DNA from: an uncultured Pelagibacteraceae bacterium
GTDB taxonomy: Bacteria; Pseudomonadota; Alphaproteobacteria; Pelagibacterales; Pelagibacteraceae
Direction: 5' to 3'
DNA: 64,000 nucleotides
NCBI GenBank assembly: GCA_902592675.1
Contig: CACJFJ010000001.1
Location: forward strand, 140,550 to 204,549
The notes beneath the pieces are model-generated. The model was not told where the DNA came from and made no database searches. It saw only the letters and a list, made by a program, of their open reading frames with translations. How positions within the stretch are numbered: the first letter of the stretch is position 1; every line of letters starts with the position of its first letter. A program made the translations under genes and the position numbers. This document shows positions 22,136 through 31,200 of this stretch, in pieces.

Positions 22136-23899
22136 CTAATTAAATTTGAAATTCATTAAATTTGTACTACCAGAGATACCTGACTTATAATGTTGTTCAA
22201 CCCTTGGTAATACTTTGTCAAAGTAAAATCTTGCAGTATTTATTTTATCATCATAGAAGTTTTTATTTTCATTATAATCTTCGAAGCTTACCTCCAAAAC
22301 CTTAATCCATGCATACGCAATAGAAACATAACCTAAAGTTTTTAAATAATCGTTTGCAGCTGCACTCACGTCATCTTTTTCTGTTTTTGCTCTATCCATC
22401 ATCCAATCACTAAATTTTTTCAATACACTCAGATGATTATTAAATTCCGATACAAATGGTTTAATTTTTTCATTGTTAGAATTACATTCAGATTTTACCT
22501 TGTCTAAAAACTTATTGATAATACTCCCGTTTTTATTTGATAATTTTCTGAAAACTAGATCAGCAGCTTGAACTGAGTTAGTCCCCTCATATATGGGTGT
22601 AATTCTGTTATCTCTATATAATTGTTCTATTCCTTGATCTTTTGTATACCCATAGCCCCCATGAATTTGCATTGCATCACTGGTTATTTCCATAGCCAAG
22701 TCTGTAAATAATGATTTAACCACAGGAGTCATCAGAGAAACATAATCAGACGCCTCTTGACGAACTTTTTCATCTGGATGATACAAACTAACTTCAGTCT
22801 GTTGAGATAACCAGAAACATAAAGCTCTCTCACCTTCGATAATTGATTTCATATTTAATAATGTTCTTCTAATATCTGCATGTTCAATAATAAAATCAGC
22901 TCCATTTTTTGATTTCGTCTTATTTGTTTTTCCTTGTTTTCTTTCTTTTGCATATGATAGAGAGTTTTGGTAAGCAATTTCTGAAATACCTAGTCCTTGA
23001 ATACCAACAACTATTCTCTCAAGATTCATCATCGTAAACATAGCACTCAAACCTTTTTCTTTATCACCAATCATATATCCAGTGGCATCATCAAAATTTA
23101 AAACGCAAGTGGCTGATCCTTTTATACCCATCTTATTTTCTATGGATCCTGTTGAAATCCCATTTCTAGGTCCTATAGTTCCATCATCTTTAACAATAAA
23201 TTTAGGTACTAAAAATAAACTTATTCCTTTTGTTCCATCAGGAGAATCATCAGCTCTTGCTAAAACTAAATGAATTATATTTTCAGTAAGATCATGATCG
23301 CCAGAAGTAATGAAGATTTTTTGACCAGTTAATTTATAGGTTCCATCAGATTGTTTTTTTGCTTTAGTTTTAAGTAAACCTAGGTCAGTTCCACACACCG
23401 GCTCTGTTAAGCACATAGTGCCACTCCATTTACCTTCAACTATTTTTGGTAAATATTTATTCTTAATATCGTCTGTAGCATGATGATTTATACAATTATA
23501 AGCACCAATACTCAGTTCACTATAAAGTTTAAATGAAAGACTAGCTGAGGATAACATTTCATCAAAAAAAGCACTTACGGTTTTTGGCATACCTTGTCCT
23601 CCATATTTTGGATCACAAGATAATGAAGTCCATCCATCCTCAATATATTTTGTATATGCTTCTTTATAACCAGGAGGAGTTCGTACAACCCCATTTTCTA
23701 AAACTGCTGGATTTTCGTCTCCAGCTTTTGCAAGGGGTAATATAAGATTTTGATTTATCTTTGCTGCCTCTTGTAAGATATCTTTTACAAGGTCTGGGCT
23801 TACATCTTTATATTTTTCTAATTCATTATAATTCTTGTTGTTTCTCAATTTTTCAAAAAGAAACATCATATCTTCAACTGGTGCTGTGTAGCTTGGCAT
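22136..23899 (-). CDS. dmdC: 3-methylmercaptopropionyl-CoA dehydrogenase
   Basis: This 587-residue protein belongs to the long acyl-CoA dehydrogenase branch with an extra C-terminal domain. It shows MCLTEPVCGTDLG and KIFITSGDHD in the FAD-binding middle domain, and the C-terminal QIHGGYGYTKDQGIEQLYRD with the following YEGTNSVQA. The N-terminus SYTAPVEDMMFLFEKL is typical of this branch. By context it oxidises methylmercaptopropionyl-CoA to methylthioacryloyl-CoA. It begins 26 bases after leuB ends and is the first gene of the dmd block in transcription order. Confidence 0.9.
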   Translation of the reverse strand: MPSYTAPVEDMMFLFEKLRNNKNYNELEKYKDVSPDLVKDILQEAAKINQNLILPLAKAGDENPAVLENGVVRTPPGYKEAYTKYIEDGWTSLSCDPKYGGQGMPKTVSAFFDEMLSSASLSFKLYSELSIGAYNCINHHATDDIKNKYLPKIVEGKWSGTMCLTEPVCGTDLGLLKTKAKKQSDGTYKLTGQKIFITSGDHDLTENIIHLVLARADDSPDGTKGISLFLVPKFIVKDDGTIGPRNGISTGSIENKMGIKGSATCVLNFDDATGYMIGDKEKGLSAMFTMMNLERIVVGIQGLGISEIAYQNSLSYAKERKQGKTNKTKSKNGADFIIEHADIRRTLLNMKSIIEGERALCFWLSQQTEVSLYHPDEKVRQEASDYVSLMTPVVKSLFTDLAMEITSDAMQIHGGYGYTKDQGIEQLYRDNRITPIYEGTNSVQAADLVFRKLSNKNGSIINKFLDKVKSECNSNNEKIKPFVSEFNNHLSVLKKFSDWMMDRAKTEKDDVSAAANDYLKTLGYVSIAYAWIKVLEVSFEDYNENKNFYDDKINTARFYFDKVLPRVEQHYKSGISGSTNLMNFKFN

Positions 23900-23925
23900 A
23901 AAATTAGTTTAAAATAATTAATTGA

Positions 23926-25032
23926 TTATTGCAATTTTGAAATTATCGCATCACCCATTTGGGATGTGGAAACTTCCTTTGTTCCATTGGATAAAATGTC
24001 CTTTGTTCTCAATCCATCATTTAATATGTCTTGCACTGCTTTTTCTAGTGCTTCCGCCTCTTTATCTAAATCTAAAGAATACCTTAAAGCCATAGCAAAA
24101 CTCAATATTGTTGCAATAGGATTTGCAATACCTTTTCCAGCAATATCTGGCGCAGATCCATGAATAGGTTCATACATGGCTCTCATCTCACCATCTTTAT
24201 TTTTAGCTCCCAATGATGCAGAGGGTAAAAGACCCAATGAGCCTGTCAACATAGATGCTTGATCTGATAACATATCTCCAAATAAGTTATCTGTTACAAT
24301 CACATCGAATTGTTTTGGATTTCTAAGTAGTTGCATTGCACAGTTATCGGCAAGCATATGGCTTAATTCTACGTCTTTATATTCTTTATCATGTAGAGCT
24401 TGTACTTCTTCTTTCCAAAGTTGACCCGCTTCCATCACATTTGATTTTTCACATGAAGTAACTTTATTAGACCTTTTTTTTGCTAAATCAAAAGCGATTC
24501 TTGCTACTCTAACTATTTCACTACTTGTATAAGTGTGAGTATTTATTCCTTTTCTTTCACCGTTTTCTATAGGTTTGATTCCCCTTGGTTCTCCAAAATA
24601 TATTCCTCCTGTTAATTCTCTTACGATCATAATATCTAAACCAGAAACGATTTCTGGTTTTAGAGTTGATGAATCAACTAATTGTTTAAAACATATTGCT
24701 GGCCTTAAATTTGCAAAAAGCTTTAATTCTTTTCTTAACTTTAAAAGTGCTCTCTCAGGTTTTTTTGAAAACTCAACATTATCCCATTTAGGTCCACCTA
24801 CAGCGCCCAACATAACTACTGCACTCTCTAATGCTTTATAGAAAACTTCATCAGTTATTGGAGTACCATGTTTGTCGTAAGAACACCCACCTGCTAGATC
24901 CTCATCTATCTCAAAATCTAAAGATTTTTTATCATTAAACCAATTAATTATCCTTTTCACCTCATTAATAACTTCAGGTCCTATTCCATCTCCGGGAAGT
25001 AATAATATTTTTCTTTTTTTGACTTTAATCAT
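23926..25032 (-). CDS. leuB: 3-isopropylmalate dehydrogenase
   Basis: This 368-residue enzyme oxidises and decarboxylates 3-isopropylmalate in leucine synthesis. It has [11 protein letters not shown] near the N-terminus, [13 protein letters not shown], and [17 protein letters not shown]. The NAD-binding [14 protein letters not shown] is near residue 290. Its start overlaps the leuD stop by eight bases. It closes the leuCDB block and is followed after 26 bases by dmdC. Confidence 0.96.
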   Translation of the reverse strand: MIKVKKRKILLLPGDGIGPEVINEVKRIINWFNDKKSLDFEIDEDLAGGCSYDKHGTPITDEVFYKALESAVVMLGAVGGPKWDNVEFSKKPERALLKLRKELKLFANLRPAICFKQLVDSSTLKPEIVSGLDIMIVRELTGGIYFGEPRGIKPIENGERKGINTHTYTSSEIVRVARIAFDLAKKRSNKVTSCEKSNVMEAGQLWKEEVQALHDKEYKDVELSHMLADNCAMQLLRNPKQFDVIVTDNLFGDMLSDQASMLTGSLGLLPSASLGAKNKDGEMRAMYEPIHGSAPDIAGKGIANPIATILSFAMALRYSLDLDKEAEALEKAVQDILNDGLRTKDILSNGTKEVSTSQMGDAIISKLQ

Positions 25033-25630
25033 TAATAATCCACGGCTTTTGATTTTTTAAATTTTTTTCAAAATTTTCAATTTTATCGGATTTTTTTAAA
25101 GATAACGCTATATCATCTAAACCTTCTAAAAGGCACTTTTTCTTAAATTTATCAACCTCAAATATTACCTCATTATTTCCATAAATTATTTTTTCTTCAT
25201 TTAAGTCTACAGAAATTTCTTCTTTTCTATTTGCATATTCTGACAACTCCTTAATTTTATCTTCATTAAGAAGAATCGGTAAAATTCCATTTTTAAAACA
25301 ATTGTTAAAAAATATATCAGCAAAACTTGAACTAATTACACATGTAATACCAAAATCTAATAATGCCCATGGAGCATGTTCTCTAGATGACCCACAACCA
25401 AAATTTTTTCCTGCTATTAATATTTTTGAATTATTAAAAGGATTTTGATTTAAAATAAAATCATTAATAGCCTTTCCTTTTTCATCATATCTCATTTCAT
25501 AAAATAAATTTTTACCAAGACCTGTTCTTTTAATTGTTTTTAAAAACTGTTTTGGGATAATCATATCTGTATCAATATTTACTATTGGTAAATATGCGGG
25601 AATACTTTTTAATGTTGTAAATTTTTGCAT
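25025..25630 (-). CDS. leuD: 3-isopropylmalate dehydratase small subunit
   Basis: This 201-residue subunit works with LeuC to isomerise 2- to 3-isopropylmalate. It shows the start pattern [20 protein letters not shown] and the substrate-recognition segment [17 protein letters not shown] (about residues 73-89). Its start shares one base with the leuC stop and it overlaps leuB by eight bases, so leuCDB is translationally packed. Confidence 0.96.
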   Translation of the reverse strand: MQKFTTLKSIPAYLPIVNIDTDMIIPKQFLKTIKRTGLGKNLFYEMRYDEKGKAINDFILNQNPFNNSKILIAGKNFGCGSSREHAPWALLDFGITCVISSSFADIFFNNCFKNGILPILLNEDKIKELSEYANRKEEISVDLNEEKIIYGNNEVIFEVDKFKKKCLLEGLDDIALSLKKSDKIENFEKNLKNQKPWIIND

Positions 25631-27033
25631 TAGTTTTGATACTTTCTTACATCGTCTAAATTTCCTGAAATCGCTGCTGCAGCTGCCATTCCTGGACTTA
25701 CAAGATGAGTTCTTCCACCTCTACCTTGTCTTCCTTCGAAATTTCTATTTGAAGTCGAGGCACATCTTTCCTCTGGTTTTAATTTATCTGCATTCATTGC
25801 TAGACACATTGAACAACCTGGCTCTCTCCATTCAAATCCAGAATTAACAAATATTCTATCTAAACCTTCCTGTTCAGCCTGCTCTTTAACTAATCCAGAT
25901 CCAGGTACTACCATTGCATGTACATGTGACGCAATTTTTTTATCTTTTAAAATTTTTGCTGCTTCTCTTAAATCCTCAATTCTTCCATTAGTGCAGCTAC
26001 CAATAAAAACCTTATCTATCTTTATATCTCTAGCTGCCATATCTGGCTTAAGACCCATATATTTTAAAGCTCTTTCTATCGAATTCTTTTTATCTTCATC
26101 TTTCTCAGAATTTGGATTTGGAACTTTGCCATCAATTGTAATAACATCTTGAGGTGAAGTTCCCCAAGTTATCATTGGCAAAATTTCTTTAGCTTCTAAA
26201 CTAATTTCTTTATCAAATGTTGCATTATCGTCTGATTTTAAATTTTTCCAATATTCAAGAGCTTTGTCCCATTTTTCACCTTTTGGTGACATTGGTTTTC
26301 CATCTAAATATTTAAATATTTTTTCGTCTGGTGCAATTAATCCTGCTCGAGCTCCACCCTCAATAGTCATGTTACATATAGTCATTCTTTGTTCAACACT
26401 TAACGATCTAATTAAATCACCAGAATATTCAACGACACATCCAGTACCACCAGCAGTTCCTATTTTTCCAATTATTTGTAAAATTACATCTTTTGAAGTA
26501 ACACCTAATGGAAGTTTTCCATTAACATTTATTCTAAAATTTTTTGCTTTTTTTTGGACTAATGTTTGTGTTGCCAAAACATGTTCTACCTCAGATGTTC
26601 CAATTCCAAAAGCTAAGGCTCCAAATGCACCATGAGTAGCTGTATGACTATCTCCGCAAACAATTACAGTACCTGGTTGTGTGAATCCTTGTTCAGGACC
26701 AATAATATGAACAATACCCTGCCTCTTGTCATCCATGCCAAAAAGTTGAATTCCAAATTCCTTACAATTATTTTCTAAAGTATCAACTTGAATTTTAGAC
26801 TCCTGATCTGCAATTCCATTTGTTCTATCTGTAGTTGGGACATTATGATCTGCTACTGCCAAAGTCAGTTTTGGATGTCTTACCTTTCGATTAGAATTTC
26901 TCAAACCCTCAAATGCTTGAGGGCTGGTAACTTCATGAACAAGATGTCTATCTACAAAAAGTAAAGCTGTCCCATCTAGTTGCTGGTCAACCAAGTGATC
27001 ATTCCAAATTTTGTCGTATAATGTTTTAGGCAT
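25630..27033 (-). CDS. leuC: 3-isopropylmalate dehydratase large subunit
   Basis: This 467-residue aconitase-family subunit has the 4Fe-4S cysteines in [11 protein letters not shown] (near residue 347) and [10 protein letters not shown] (near 407). It also has the start pattern [13 protein letters not shown] and the swivel-contact segment [20 protein letters not shown]. It starts 11 bases after the rplS stop. That places leucine synthesis in the same run as the ribosome and SRP genes. Confidence 0.96.
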   Translation of the reverse strand: MPKTLYDKIWNDHLVDQQLDGTALLFVDRHLVHEVTSPQAFEGLRNSNRKVRHPKLTLAVADHNVPTTDRTNGIADQESKIQVDTLENNCKEFGIQLFGMDDKRQGIVHIIGPEQGFTQPGTVIVCGDSHTATHGAFGALAFGIGTSEVEHVLATQTLVQKKAKNFRINVNGKLPLGVTSKDVILQIIGKIGTAGGTGCVVEYSGDLIRSLSVEQRMTICNMTIEGGARAGLIAPDEKIFKYLDGKPMSPKGEKWDKALEYWKNLKSDDNATFDKEISLEAKEILPMITWGTSPQDVITIDGKVPNPNSEKDEDKKNSIERALKYMGLKPDMAARDIKIDKVFIGSCTNGRIEDLREAAKILKDKKIASHVHAMVVPGSGLVKEQAEQEGLDRIFVNSGFEWREPGCSMCLAMNADKLKPEERCASTSNRNFEGRQGRGGRTHLVSPGMAAAAAISGNLDDVRKYQN

Positions 27034-27044
27034 TGAAAAAAAAA

Positions 27045-27614
27045 TTATTTTTTTTCTGGTGAGCTTTCTTTTTTCTTTTCAGCTTCTTCCTTATTTACTT
27101 TTACTTTTGGAGTTTCTTCTTTGTTAGTTTCTGTCGCTGGTGCAACTTCTACTTTAGAAACTTCCTCTTTTTTATTATCTGGTGCTGGAGTAACTGGTGC
27201 TAAATTTTCTTCAGTTACTGATTCTGGTTTAACATCAATATCGATACCAATCTTCTTTCTTATTTTTTCTGCAATTCTAGCTGATTTACCAGTTCTGTCT
27301 CTTAAATAATATAATTTTGCTCTTCTAACTTTTCCTGAACGAATAACTTTGATTGAGTCTATTACAGTTCCAAATAATGGAAATGTTCTCTCAACACCTT
27401 CTCCAAAAGAAATTTTTCTAACAGTAAATGAAGAGTTCAAATCTCTATTTTTTTTTGCGATACAAACACCTTCAAAATATTGAATTCTTTCTTTTTTTCC
27501 TTCAGTAATTCTCACACCAACTTTTACCACATCACCCGGAAAGAACTCTGGTAGTTTCTTCTCAGAAAGAATTTTTTTAATATTGTGCTGGTTTATTTCT
27601 TCAATTGTTTTCAT
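27045..27614 (-). CDS. rplS: Ribosomal protein L19 with a long charged C-terminal tail
   Basis: The L19 core covers about the first 120 residues ([52 protein letters not shown]). About 65 further residues follow, rich in Glu, Lys, Val and Pro, which usual L19 proteins of 110-120 residues lack. I chose the ATG at 27,614; a TTG at 27,629 would add five residues and lies one base from the trmD stop. L19 sits at the 30S-50S interface. It is encoded after trmD in the classic ffh-rpsP-trmD-rplS order. Confidence 0.95.
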   Translation of the reverse strand: MKTIEEINQHNIKKILSEKKLPEFFPGDVVKVGVRITEGKKERIQYFEGVCIAKKNRDLNSSFTVRKISFGEGVERTFPLFGTVIDSIKVIRSGKVRRAKLYYLRDRTGKSARIAEKIRKKIGIDIDVKPESVTEENLAPVTPAPDNKKEEVSKVEVAPATETNKEETPKVKVNKEEAEKKKESSPEKK

Positions 27615-27630
27615 TTTAATATTTAGCAAT

Positions 27631-28317
27631 TTAATCTTTCTTATATTTTTGCCATAAATCTGGTCTTCGGTCGCGTGTTATAGCCTCAGATTGAGACAAA
27701 CGCCAGTCTTTAATTTTACTATGATCTCCCGATAATAAGACATCTGGAACCGATTTTTCCTCCCAAATCTGTGGTTTTGTGTATTGAGGATACTCTAAAA
27801 GACCGTTTTCAAAAGTTTCATCAGAAGCTGATTTATCATTTCCCAAAACACCTGGCAATAGTCTCAAAACACTATCGAGAATTACAAGAGCTGCTGTTTC
27901 TCCACCTGATAACACATAATCCCCTATACTTATTTCTTCGATATTTCTTGTAGATAAAATCCTTTCATCAACTCCTTCAAAATGTCCACAAATCAAAGAA
28001 AATGATTTTTCCTTTGATAAATCTTGAGCAAGCGTTTGATCAAATTTTTTTCCCTTTGGTGAGAGATAAAAAATCCTTTCTCCATTCTTAACATTTTGAT
28101 CAATAGAGTTTGCCAACACATCAGGCTTAAGTAACATTCCTGAGCCACCACCATATGGAGTATCATCTACCGTCTTGTGTTTATCTTTCGCAGCATCTCT
28201 AATATTTATCACATTTAGGCTCCATAAATTTTTAGCTAATGCTTTACCGTACAGACCTTTGTTCAAAGGACCTGGAAAAACTTCTGGATAAAGAGTAAAT
28301 AATTGAGCTTGTAACAT
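27631..28317 (-). CDS. trmD: tRNA (guanine-N1-)-methyltransferase
   Basis: This 228-residue SPOUT-class enzyme methylates G37 of tRNAs read at CCN/CUN/CGG codons and so prevents frameshifting. It has the start pattern [15 protein letters not shown], the knot region [14 protein letters not shown] and [12 protein letters not shown], and [10 protein letters not shown] near the C-terminus. It follows rpsP after 14 bases, and rimM, which usually lies between the two, is absent. It is one base from the rplS TTG alternative. Confidence 0.97.
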   Translation of the reverse strand: MLQAQLFTLYPEVFPGPLNKGLYGKALAKNLWSLNVINIRDAAKDKHKTVDDTPYGGGSGMLLKPDVLANSIDQNVKNGERIFYLSPKGKKFDQTLAQDLSKEKSFSLICGHFEGVDERILSTRNIEEISIGDYVLSGGETAALVILDSVLRLLPGVLGNDKSASDETFENGLLEYPQYTKPQIWEEKSVPDVLLSGDHSKIKDWRLSQSEAITRDRRPDLWQKYKKD

Positions 28318-28331
28318 ATGTAAAATTTAAA

Positions 28332-28841
28332 CTATTTTTTTTCCTCCTTAGGAGCTTCTGCTTTAGGAGCTTCTTCCTTTTTAGCTTCTGCTTTAGGAGC
28401 TTCTTCCTTTTTAGCTTCTGCTTTAGGAGCTTCTTCCTTTTTAGCTTCTGCTTTAGGAGCTTCTTCCTTTTTAGCTTCTGCTTTAAGAGCTTCTTCCTTT
28501 TTAGCTTCTGCTTTAGGAGCTTCTTCAGCACCTTCTTTTTTTCTATCTTTTTTAGGAACTGCCTTTTGAGGATTATTGCCGTTAGCAGGCATAGGCATCA
28601 ATTCATTTTCACCTAAAATCCTAGCCACTCTTGTTGTAGGTTGTGCACCTTGACCCAACCAGTATTTAATTCTTTCAGCTTCTAATCCAATTCTTTCCTT
28701 TTTTTCTTTTGGCAGTAATGGATTGAAAAAACCTACTTTCTCAATAAATCTTCCATCTCTTGCGAAACGACTGTCTGCAACTACGACCTTGTAAACAGGT
28801 CTCTTCTTTGTACCACCTCTTGATAATCTAAGTTTTAACAT
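28332..28841 (-). CDS. rpsP: Ribosomal protein S16 with a repeat-built C-terminal tail
   Basis: The N-terminal 80 or so residues are S16 ([50 protein letters not shown]). The protein is 169 residues, about twice the usual size. The extra part is a linker and then about six copies of a ten-residue unit close to [10 protein letters not shown], ending in EEKK. The tail is probably unstructured and would extend from the small subunit. It follows ffh after 14 bases. Confidence 0.95.
   Translation of the reverse strand: MLKLRLSRGGTKKRPVYKVVVADSRFARDGRFIEKVGFFNPLLPKEKKERIGLEAERIKYWLGQGAQPTTRVARILGENELMPMPANGNNPQKAVPKKDRKKEGAEEAPKAEAKKEEALKAEAKKEEAPKAEAKKEEAPKAEAKKEEAPKAEAKKEEAPKAEAPKEEKK
28351..28530. 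repeat. Six 30-bp tandem repeats inside rpsP
   Basis: Bases 28,351-28,530 are six adjoining 30-base units. Units 28,381-28,410, 28,411-28,440 and 28,441-28,470 are identical at the base level. The unit at 28,471-28,500 differs by one base (g to a, changing Pro to Leu), and the outer units differ slightly at their ends. The unit codes for ten residues, so copy-number change keeps frame. The base-level identity suggests recent expansion or gene conversion. Confidence 0.95.
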
Positions 28842-28855
28842 TTACTCTCCTTTTT

Positions 28856-30214
28856 TTATTTTAATTGATTAAATAATTCTGGAGGTATTCCTTTATCAGA
28901 CATACCCTTCAGATTTCCTTTTGACATCTTTTTCATCATTTCAGACATCATTTTAAATTGTTTTAACAATTTATTGATAGTGGCTGGATCAGTTCCAGAG
29001 CCATTAGCAATTCTTTTTTTTCTTGAACCGTCAATTATTTTTGGGTTTTCTCTCTCTTTTTTAGTCATTGATAAAATTATAGCCTCATTTTTTGTAATGA
29101 CACTCTCATCGATACCAGCAGCATCCATTTGAGATTTTACTTTTGAGACACCTGGCATAAAAGACATGATCCCCTCTATTCCACCCATTTTTTTCATTTG
29201 CCTCAATTGTGTTAAATAATCTTGCATCGAAAATTGTCCTTTTTTTAAATTTTCCTCTGTCTTTTTAATATTTTCTTCTCCTAAATCTTGAGCTGCTTTT
29301 TCAACAAGAGATACTATGTCTCCCATTCCAAGAATTCTGTTTGCAATTCTATCTGGGTGAAATACCTCAAGATTTTCAATTTTCTCACCTATACCTAAAA
29401 ACTTAATTGGAACCTGTGAAATAAATTTCATACTAACTGCAGCTCCGCCTCTAGCATCACCGTCTGCTCTAGTTAAAATTATTCCAGAAAGATTAACTGT
29501 GTTTTTAAATTCTTTTGCCACAGATGCTGCAACTTGTCCAGTGAGTGAATCAGCAACTAAAAAAGTCTCTGCAGGCTTAATTGTATTCTCAATTTGTTTA
29601 ATCTCACTCATCATTTGTAAATCTATTTGTGTTCTACCAGCAGTATCAAATAAAATAATATCTGCACCATTCAGATTGGCAGCGCTAATAGCTCTTTGAC
29701 AAATGTCAGCAGGTTGTTGACCCTCAATTATTGGAAGAGTTAAGATGTTGTTTTGCTCGCCTAAAGATCTTAATTGTTCTTGGGCAGCTGGCCTATAAAT
29801 ATCTAAACTAACCATCATTACTTTCTTTTTTTTTGTATTTTCCAAATATCTTGCAAGTTTAGCAGTTGTAGTGGTCTTACCAGAACCCTGAAGTCCAACT
29901 AGCATCATTGGCACTGGCGGTACAGCATTAAGATTTACATCATTATTTTTTTCACCTAGCAAGTTTACCAATTCATCATAGACAATCTTAACGACCATAT
30001 CTCCCGGAGATGTTGATCTTATTATTTCTTGACCTAAAGCTTTTGGTTTTACTTTCTCAATAAAATCTTTGGCAACATCAAGTGATACGTCTGCTTCTAA
30101 TAAAGCTTGTCTTATACCTCTTAATCCCTCATCAACTTGATTTTCATCAAGTGATGGTGCTTTTTTTAAAGAGGAAAAAACTTCCTCGAATTTATTTGTC
30201 AAATTTTCAAACAT
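28856..30214 (-). CDS. ffh: Signal recognition particle protein Ffh
   Basis: This 452-residue SRP GTPase targets nascent inner-membrane proteins. The N domain starts FENLTNKFEEVFSSL. The G domain has GLQGSGKTTTTAKLA (P-loop), DTAGRTQID and TRADGDARGGAA. The M domain has a methionine-rich C-terminus with GSGTDPATINKLLKQF and MMSEMMKKMSKG, which binds SRP RNA and signal peptides. I chose the ATG at 30,214 because Ffh proteins start at this point. The GTG at 30,241 would lie inside a hairpin of the upstream structured element. Confidence 0.96.
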   Translation of the reverse strand: MFENLTNKFEEVFSSLKKAPSLDENQVDEGLRGIRQALLEADVSLDVAKDFIEKVKPKALGQEIIRSTSPGDMVVKIVYDELVNLLGEKNNDVNLNAVPPVPMMLVGLQGSGKTTTTAKLARYLENTKKKKVMMVSLDIYRPAAQEQLRSLGEQNNILTLPIIEGQQPADICQRAISAANLNGADIILFDTAGRTQIDLQMMSEIKQIENTIKPAETFLVADSLTGQVAASVAKEFKNTVNLSGIILTRADGDARGGAAVSMKFISQVPIKFLGIGEKIENLEVFHPDRIANRILGMGDIVSLVEKAAQDLGEENIKKTEENLKKGQFSMQDYLTQLRQMKKMGGIEGIMSFMPGVSKVKSQMDAAGIDESVITKNEAIILSMTKKERENPKIIDGSRKKRIANGSGTDPATINKLLKQFKMMSEMMKKMSKGNLKGMSDKGIPPELFNQLK

Positions 30215-30238
30215 ATTTATTACACGCATTAGTAATCG

Positions 30239-30315
30239 CACTAGTGGGCGAACCCTCGCTGACTAGTGTCGATCTCTTTGTTTCCAAAGACACCGCAAAT
30301 TTAACGTTTTTGCGG
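30239..30315 (-). ncRNA. Candidate three-hairpin leader RNA upstream of ffh
   Basis: Reading the minus strand, three hairpins follow one another. The first has a 7-bp stem (30,309-30,315 with 30,293-30,299). The second has a 6-bp stem closed by a GAAA tetraloop (30,285-30,290 with 30,275-30,280). The third has a 7-bp outer stem CACTAGT/ACTAGTG (30,262-30,268 with 30,239-30,245) around an inner GGG-TTCG-CCC hairpin. The GNRA loop exists only on the minus strand, so transcription towards ffh is the better reading. The third hairpin ends 25 bases before the ffh ATG. I recall that a structured RNA upstream of ffh has been proposed in Pelagibacter, but I cannot check that this is the same element. 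Confidence 0.65.
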
Positions 30316-30335
30316 AAACTGCCACAAACTATAAT
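30307..30335 (+). promoter_or_regulatory. Candidate dapF-ftsY promoter
   Basis: A perfect TATAAT lies at 30,330-30,335, 40 bases before the dapF ATG. Seventeen bases further upstream is TTTTTG (30,307-30,312), a partial -35 match. On the other strand TTGACT (30,348-30,353, read on minus) and TATAGT (30,328-30,333) overlap it with a short 14-base spacer. They could be part of the divergent ffh promoter. Confidence 0.4.
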
Positions 30336-30375
30336 AGAGGTTCAAAAAGTCAATAAATAAGTTAAATAACTATAT

Positions 30376-31200
30376 ATGAACATTAAAGCATTTAAAATGA
30401 ACGGATTAGGTAATGACTTTGTAATTATAGATAATAGACAGAAAATTACCCATTTAACTAAGGATCAAATAATTAAGATTTGTGATAGAAATTTTATTGG
30501 CTGTGATCAATTAATATTTATTGAAAATGATGAAGCAGCTGATGCAAACTTAAAATTCTTTAATTCTGATGGTGGAGAGTCGGGTGCATGTGGCAATGGA
30601 ACAAGATGTATTGCGGGTTTCATTTCAAGAGAAACTAATAATAAAACTATAATATTGAATACATTTTCTGGAAATTTAAAGTCTGAAATTTTAGGAAATA
30701 ATATAGTTACAACAGAAATTGGTAAAGCTAAAACAGATTGGAATGAAATACCTTTATCAGAAAAATTAAATACAAAAAATTTAAATATTAAAATACACGA
30801 TAAAAATAACAAAGAATATTTTGGTGGTACTACAGTAAATGTTGGAAACCCACATATCATTTTTTTTGTTAATGAACTTGATAATTTTGATATAAAAAAA
30901 ATTGGTCCAGGTATTGAAAATCATAGTTTTTTTCCAGAAAAATGTAATGTCACTATTGCTCAAGTAATAAAGAAAGATTTGATTAAGGTTAAAGTTTGGG
31001 AAAGAGGAGCCGGATTAACCAAAGCATGTGGTACAGCTGCTTGTGCAACAGCATTTGCTGGTAAATTAAATAATTTAACAGAAAATAAGACAGATATAGA
31101 GTTTTCGACAGGCAAACTATCTATTTTGATTGATAAAAAAAATTCAATACACTTGAAAGGTCCTATATCAAATATAAATGAAATTGAGATCAAACTATAA
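30376..31200 (+). CDS. dapF: Diaminopimelate epimerase
   Basis: This 274-residue cofactor-independent epimerase converts LL- to meso-diaminopimelate for lysine and peptidoglycan. It has both active-site cysteines, in SGACGNGTRC (near residue 75) and TKACGTAACA (near 217), and the start KMNGLGNDFVIID. Its TAA overlaps the ftsY ATG by one base. In many alphaproteobacteria a methylthiotransferase gene (mtaB) lies between dapF and ftsY; it is absent here. Confidence 0.97.
   Translation: MNIKAFKMNGLGNDFVIIDNRQKITHLTKDQIIKICDRNFIGCDQLIFIENDEAADANLKFFNSDGGESGACGNGTRCIAGFISRETNNKTIILNTFSGNLKSEILGNNIVTTEIGKAKTDWNEIPLSEKLNTKNLNIKIHDKNNKEYFGGTTVNVGNPHIIFFVNELDNFDIKKIGPGIENHSFFPEKCNVTIAQVIKKDLIKVKVWERGAGLTKACGTAACATAFAGKLNNLTENKTDIEFSTGKLSILIDKKNSIHLKGPISNINEIEIKL

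Noticed and set aside
28351..28530. A possible CRISPR array because of regular repeats
   Set aside because: Units adjoin with no spacers and lie inside a coding frame; no cas genes are near.
28244..28531. A 95-residue minus-strand ORF rich in LKQKLKRKK repeats
   Set aside because: It is the shifted-frame reading of the rpsP tandem repeats. The S16 frame has the conserved domain, so this is a shadow.
30215..30241. GTG start at 30,241 for ffh (nine extra residues)
   Set aside because: Ffh homologs start at the MFENLT position, and the GTG lies in a hairpin arm.
30239..30315. SRP RNA or tRNA gene next to ffh
   Set aside because: There is no GGUCAGG/GGAAGGAAGCAGCC-type SRP core and no cloverleaf or TTC arm; it reads better as a leader RNA.
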